A stretch of 7,945 bases of DNA from assembly GCA_017935805.1 (NCBI GenBank), contig JAGBGV010000185.1, positions 1-7,945 of the forward strand. Direction: 5' to 3'. This document shows positions 5,149-7,945 of the stretch, in pieces. The stretch is from Clostridia bacterium (GTDB lineage: Bacteria; Bacillota_A; Clostridia; Oscillospirales; CAG-272). The notes beneath the pieces were generated by a model. It did no database searches and was not told where the DNA came from. It saw only the letters and a program-made list of their open reading frames with translations. How positions within the stretch are numbered: the first letter of the stretch is position 1; the number at the start of each line of letters is the position of its first letter. A program made the translations under genes and the position numbers.

Positions 5149-5619
5149 ATGAAACAGAAGAAAAACATCGCAGGTACAGTCCGCGAGATCGCAGAGCCCC
5201 TGGCTGAAAGCTTCGGCTACATTCTGTGGGATGTTGAGTATGTGAGAGAGGGTGCTGACATGGTGCTCCGCATCACTATCGACACAGACGCAGAGGGCGG
5301 CATCACTATCGAGGACTGCGAAAAAATGCACCGCGCGATCGACCCCCTGCTTGACGAGGCTGACCCCATTGAGGGCGCGTACATGCTCTCCGTTTCCTCC
5401 CCCGGAGTTGAGAGAGTGCTGACTGAGCCACTCCACTATGAGAGAATGGCAGGCTGGGACGTGGAGCTAAAGTTCTACACCGCAGTAGACGGCTCAAAAT
5501 CCCTCCGCGCAACGCTCATCGATCTTGACGGCGAGGACATCGTTGTTAAGGTTGGAGAAGAAGAAAAACGCTTCTCCCAAAAGTCAGTCGCAAAATGCGA
5601 GACAGTATTTGATTGGTAA
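5149..5619 (+). CDS. rimP: Ribosome maturation factor RimP
   Basis: RimP binds the free 30S subunit and helps its late assembly in the cytoplasm. The product of 156 residues is of normal length. The N-terminal alpha/beta domain (about 1-88) contains the typical LWDVEYVREG segment (26-35), an RITID strand (41-45), an acidic ITIEDCEK helix start (52-59) and the family signature SVSSPGVERVL (81-91). The C-terminal SH3-like domain (about 92-156) has GWDVELKFY (102-110) and ends in a conserved lysine-rich strand. It is the first gene of the operon and lies 58 bases before nusA, the standard bacterial order. Expression probably depends on the promoter at 4795-4823 and its long folded leader. Confidence 0.95.
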   Translation: MKQKKNIAGTVREIAEPLAESFGYILWDVEYVREGADMVLRITIDTDAEGGITIEDCEKMHRAIDPLLDEADPIEGAYMLSVSSPGVERVLTEPLHYERMAGWDVELKFYTAVDGSKSLRATLIDLDGEDIVVKVGEEEKRFSQKSVAKCETVFDW

Positions 5620-5659
5620 ATAATTTTAAGCAATAAGAATAAAGTAATACGTAATTAGC

Positions 5660-5670
5660 AAGGAAAGGAA
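5660..5670 (+). promoter_or_regulatory. Ribosome binding site of nusA
   Basis: A purine-rich AAGGAAAGGAA ends seven bases before the ATG at 5678. It contains two overlapping Shine-Dalgarno cores and is among the strongest in the window. Confidence 0.85.
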
Positions 5671-5677
5671 AACAACA

Positions 5678-6715
5678 ATGAACGCAGCGCTTTTTGAAGC
5701 ACTTGAAATGCTTGAAAAAACAAAAGGCATTCCCGTTGACTACATGCTCGAGAAGATCGAGGCGGCTCTCATTTCCGCATTCAAGAAGGAATACGGAAGC
5801 GCATCCGTGAGAGTAGACATCAACAAGGCAAAGAAGGACGTAAAGGTCTACCGCCGCCGCACAGTAGTTGAAGAGGTACTGGACCCCAAGTCCGAGATCT
5901 CCTACGAGGACGCACAGGCGATCAGCCGCCGTTACGAGCTCGGCTCTGTAGTTGAAAACGAGATCAAGACAAAGGATTTCGGCAGAATCTCCGCACAGAC
6001 CGCAAAGCAGGTTATCGTACAGGGCATCAGAGAAGCCGAAAAGGACAATATCGCCCGCGAGTACGAAAAGAAGAAGGAAGAAGTTATCACAGCTATCGTT
6101 AACAAGCGTGACGACAGCACAGGAGACGTTTGGGTAGACACCGGCACATCCGACGTTATCCTTCCGAGAAGCGAGCAGATCCCCGGTGAAGAGCTTTATG
6201 TAGGCGACAGAATCAGAGTATTCGTTACAGAGGTAACCCGCGACACAGAAAACACACCGCTCATCACCCTCTCCCGTACAGCTCCCGCAATGATCAAGCG
6301 TATGTTTGAAATTGACATCCCCGAGATCACCGACGGCACTGTTATCGTTAAGGGTATCGCCCGTGAGGCAGGCTCCAGAACAAAGATCGCAGTATTCTCC
6401 CGTGACGCTGATGTTGACGCAGTAGGCGCGTGCATCGGTAACCGCGGTTCAAGAATTGCCTCCATCGTTGAGGAGCTCCGCGGCGAGAAGATCGACGTTA
6501 TCGAGTATTCCGAGCGTCCCGAAGAATACATCGCAGCCGCACTCTCCCCCGCTACAGTATTGAATGTCGAATTTGACGGCGAGCGCACCTCCTGTGTTCA
6601 GGTTTCAGGCGACCAGCTCTCCCTTGCCATCGGTAAGGAAGGTCAGAACGTTCGTCTTGCCGCAAAGCTTACAGGCTGCAAGATCGACATCAAGGGTACA
6701 AAGGAATTCAGATAA
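5678..6715 (+). CDS. nusA: Transcription termination/antitermination factor NusA
   Basis: NusA binds RNA polymerase near the RNA exit channel and modulates pausing, intrinsic termination and antitermination. Domains in order are an N-terminal polymerase-binding domain (about 1-125, with MLEKIEAALISAFKKEYG), an S1 domain (about 135-200), KH1 with a GNRG loop (254-257, in CIGNRGSRI), and KH2 with a GKEG loop (319-322, in AIGKEGQNVRLAAKLTG). The protein has 345 residues and stops soon after KH2, lacking the two acidic repeats of the E. coli protein. This short form is normal for Firmicutes, so it is not a truncation. Its TAA overlaps the ylxR ATG by one base (TAATG), which points to coupled translation. 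Confidence 0.96.
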   Translation: MNAALFEALEMLEKTKGIPVDYMLEKIEAALISAFKKEYGSASVRVDINKAKKDVKVYRRRTVVEEVLDPKSEISYEDAQAISRRYELGSVVENEIKTKDFGRISAQTAKQVIVQGIREAEKDNIAREYEKKKEEVITAIVNKRDDSTGDVWVDTGTSDVILPRSEQIPGEELYVGDRIRVFVTEVTRDTENTPLITLSRTAPAMIKRMFEIDIPEITDGTVIVKGIAREAGSRTKIAVFSRDADVDAVGACIGNRGSRIASIVEELRGEKIDVIEYSERPEEYIAAALSPATVLNVEFDGERTSCVQVSGDQLSLAIGKEGQNVRLAAKLTGCKIDIKGTKEFR

Positions 6716-7026
6716 TGGCTGAAACAAGAAAGAAAAAGACCGCAGCAGTACCGGGACAGAAAAAAGTCCCCGAGCGTCGTTGCGTCGGTTGCCAGGGCAC
6801 ATTTCCCAAGCGTGACCTGCTCCGTGTGCTTCGCTCTCCCGAAGGCGTGATCTCCATTGATTTTACAGGCAAGAAAAGCGGACGCGGCGCGTACCTCTGC
6901 AAAAATGAGGCGTGCTTCAAGAAGGCGAGAAAATCCGGAATTATCCACCGCGCGCTGGAATGTGAGATCTCCGAGGAAATTTACGACGAGCTTGAAAAGG
7001 AAGTTAAGCTCGGTGAATGTGAATAA
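6715..7026 (+). CDS. ylxR: YlxR family RNA-binding protein (RnpM, RNase P modulator)
   Basis: This basic 103-residue protein has the YlxR pattern: PERRCVGCQ at 19-27 with C23 and C26, LLRVLR (35-40), a GVISIDF strand, then GRGAYLC (56-62) with C62 and C67. The RCxGC and GRGAYxC blocks define the family. B. subtilis YlxR has been reported to bind RNase P RNA and dampen its activity, and was renamed RnpM; applying that here is inference from family. The N-terminal 18 residues are lysine-rich and probably disordered. The position between nusA and ylxQ is the classical one. The start overlaps the nusA stop, and the stop overlaps another ATG at 7026 that opens a six-codon frame. Confidence 0.92.
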   Translation: MAETRKKKTAAVPGQKKVPERRCVGCQGTFPKRDLLRVLRSPEGVISIDFTGKKSGRGAYLCKNEACFKKARKSGIIHRALECEISEEIYDELEKEVKLGECE

Positions 7027-7046
7027 TGTACGGACGGCGGCAATAA
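7026..7046 (+). other. Six-codon mini frame bridging ylxR and ylxQ
   Basis: An ATG overlapping the ylxR stop (TAATG) opens a frame of six codons (MYGRRQ) ending in TAA at 7044-7046, two bases before the ylxQ ATG at 7048. The only Shine-Dalgarno-like sequence near ylxQ is a weak GGACGG (7032-7037) inside this frame. It could carry terminating ribosomes to ylxQ, or be chance. Confidence 0.3.
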
Positions 7047-7047
7047 T

Positions 7048-7392
7048 ATGGTAAGAAGATTCATCGGTCTGTGTATGGCGGCAGGCGGAGTAAAGGTCGG
7101 ATTCGATCTGGTGCTCGGTGAGGTCAGAAGCGGTCGGGCAAAGTTCCTGATCATCGCAAACGACGCCTCGGAGCGCACCGTCAAGCAGCTCACAGACAAG
7201 TGCAAATATTACGGCGTAAAGTATTACTTCAGCGACTTCAGCAGCACGGATATCGCAGACATGATCGGCAAACGGTCATCCTGCGCCGCCGCTGCTTTCA
7301 CAGGAAGAGGACCGTGGAAAAGTGTGAAAGATCACTTTGAAGCGGCAGTGACACCTGAATGTTCGTTTAACGAAGACAGAAAGGATGATTGA
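7048..7392 (+). CDS. ylxQ: YlxQ, L7Ae/L30e-family RNA-binding protein
   Basis: This 114-residue protein shows the L7Ae/L30e/S12e fold pattern: GLCMAAGGVKVGFDLVLGEVRSGRAKFLIIANDASERTVKQL runs over about 7-48, with the AGG-x-VxxG turn, the strand FLIIANDAS and the following helix. Then come KCKYYGV (51-57) and an IGK segment (73-75). Archaeal relatives bind kink-turn RNA; bacterial YlxQ has been structurally placed in this family, and its RNA partner is not settled. The last 20 or so residues are charged and probably flexible. It lies between ylxR and infB as in B. subtilis. The ribosome binding site is weak, so translation may depend on ylxR. The infB site lies within its 3' end. Confidence 0.88.
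   Translation: MVRRFIGLCMAAGGVKVGFDLVLGEVRSGRAKFLIIANDASERTVKQLTDKCKYYGVKYYFSDFSSTDIADMIGKRSSCAAAAFTGRGPWKSVKDHFEAAVTPECSFNEDRKDD
7380..7385 (+). promoter_or_regulatory. Ribosome binding site of infB within the ylxQ end
   Basis: AAAGGA lies ten bases before the ATG at 7396, inside the last codons of ylxQ. The ylxQ stop is three bases before the infB start. Confidence 0.7.
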
Positions 7393-7395
7393 TTA

Positions 7396-7945
7396 ATGGC
7401 AACGAAGTCAAATTCGATGTTCAAGATTAACCAGCTGGCAAAGGATCTGGGAGTCAAGCCCAAGGAGCTCTCCGGCACACTTGAGGAGCTTGGCATTTCA
7501 GCAAAGAGCAATACCGCTTCCCTTGAGGCGGACGAAATAAACCTTCTTTTCGGCAAGCTGACAAAGGAGGCAAGCATCAAGGATATCGACGGATACATGA
7601 AGGGCAAGACTGCTATCACTCTGCCCGAGTCTCCCGATAAGAAAGCCGCACGCGAAGCAGCAGAAGCAGAGGCTGCAGCAAAAGCAAAGGCAGAAGCTGA
7701 AGCAAGAGCTAAGGCAGAAGCTGAGGCAAAGGCTAAGGCAGAGGCTGAAGCAAAGTCTAAGGCAGAGGCTGAGGCAAAAGCTAAGGCAGAGGCTGAAGCA
7801 AAGGCTAAGGCAGAAGCTGAGGCAAAAGCTAAGGCAGAGGCTGAAGCAAAAGCTAAGGCTGAGGCTGAGGCTGAGGCAAAAGCTAAAGCAGAGGCTGAGG
7901 CTAAAGCTAAGGCAGAAGCTGAAGCTAAAGCTAAGGCAGAAGCTG
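7396..7945 (+). CDS. infB: Translation initiation factor IF-2, N-terminal part (runs off the window)
   Basis: IF-2 is the GTPase that brings initiator tRNA to the ribosome; only its N-terminal 183 residues are seen here, with no stop. An IF2_N domain lies at about 8-56: [27 protein letters not shown] and a following [11 protein letters not shown] linker then passes into a long Ala/Lys/Glu repeat from residue 96 (7681) to the window edge. The GTP-binding G domain, domain II and the C-terminal fMet-tRNA domains must lie beyond 7945. Identity rests on the IF2_N domain and on its place as the last gene of the rimP-nusA-ylxR-ylxQ-infB order. Confidence 0.93.
   Translation, partial: MATKSNSMFKINQLAKDLGVKPKELSGTLEELGISAKSNTASLEADEINLLFGKLTKEASIKDIDGYMKGKTAITLPESPDKKAAREAAEAEAAAKAKAEAEARAKAEAEAKAKAEAEAKSKAEAEAKAKAEAEAKAKAEAEAKAKAEAEAKAKAEAEAEAKAKAEAEAKAKAEAEAKAKAEA
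7681..7945 (+). repeat. 24-bp tandem repeat encoding KAKAEAEA units in infB
   Basis: There are ten full copies and one partial copy of an octapeptide KAKAEAEA (24 bp), starting at 7681 and reaching the window edge. Two units carry a substitution (RAKAEAEA at 7705, KSKAEAEA at 7753), and an extra EA dipeptide (7873-7878) follows the eighth unit. Codons vary between GCA/GCT, AAA/AAG and GAA/GAG, so the copies are not identical in DNA. The peptide should form a long, charged alpha-helix between IF2_N and the G domain. Confidence 0.9.

Noticed and set aside
5678..6715. NusA as a truncated gene
   Set aside because: It lacks only the C-terminal acidic repeats found in proteobacteria; ending after KH2 is usual in Firmicutes.

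Overview
The window looks like a chromosomal segment of a Gram-positive Clostridia bacterium, probably of the Ruminococcaceae/Oscillospiraceae type. The grounds are the rimP-nusA-ylxR-ylxQ-infB operon, whose ylxR and L7Ae-like ylxQ genes are typical of Firmicutes; a short NusA that ends after its KH domains; strong AAGGA-type ribosome binding sites; a roughly balanced base composition; and hairpin-rich intergenic repeats of a kind I associate with gut Clostridia. The taxonomic placement is inference; no rRNA gene is present.

Layout. Bases 1-180 hold a small repeat-like segment and an intrinsic terminator on the minus strand. Bases 181-1383 (minus) encode a 400-residue protein of the coenzyme F420-0:L-glutamate ligase (CofE) superfamily with its own strong promoter. 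A divergent intergenic region (1384-1660) carries that promoter and a second one driving a plus-strand pair: a small lipoprotein (1661-2191) and, one base later, a NifS/IscS-type cysteine desulfurase (2193-3380). After a hairpin/terminator region comes a gene-poor stretch (3381-4058) dominated by inverted repeats. It includes a roughly 435-bp segment bounded by 10-bp terminal inverted repeats with the same terminal hairpin layout at both ends, and a structured stretch just ahead of a HAD phosphatase gene (4059-4727).

A consensus sigma-A promoter at 4795-4823 starts the translation/transcription operon. Its leader has a stable hairpin (4849-4876) and then a MITE-like, two-armed inverted element (about 4942-5086) lying between the hairpin and the rimP ribosome binding site. 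rimP (30S maturation), nusA (elongation/termination factor), ylxR (RnpM, RNase P modulator), ylxQ (L7Ae-fold RNA-binding protein) and infB (IF-2, cut by the window edge) follow in tight succession. The last 265 bases of the window encode an Ala/Lys/Glu octapeptide repeat in the IF-2 linker.

Most coding content is ordinary. The less ordinary material lies between genes: the two element-like inverted-repeat structures, the 17-bp palindrome that fills the spacer of the F420-ligase-like promoter, and the folded region before the HAD gene. I saw no tRNA, rRNA, CRISPR array, recognisable transposase or defence gene.
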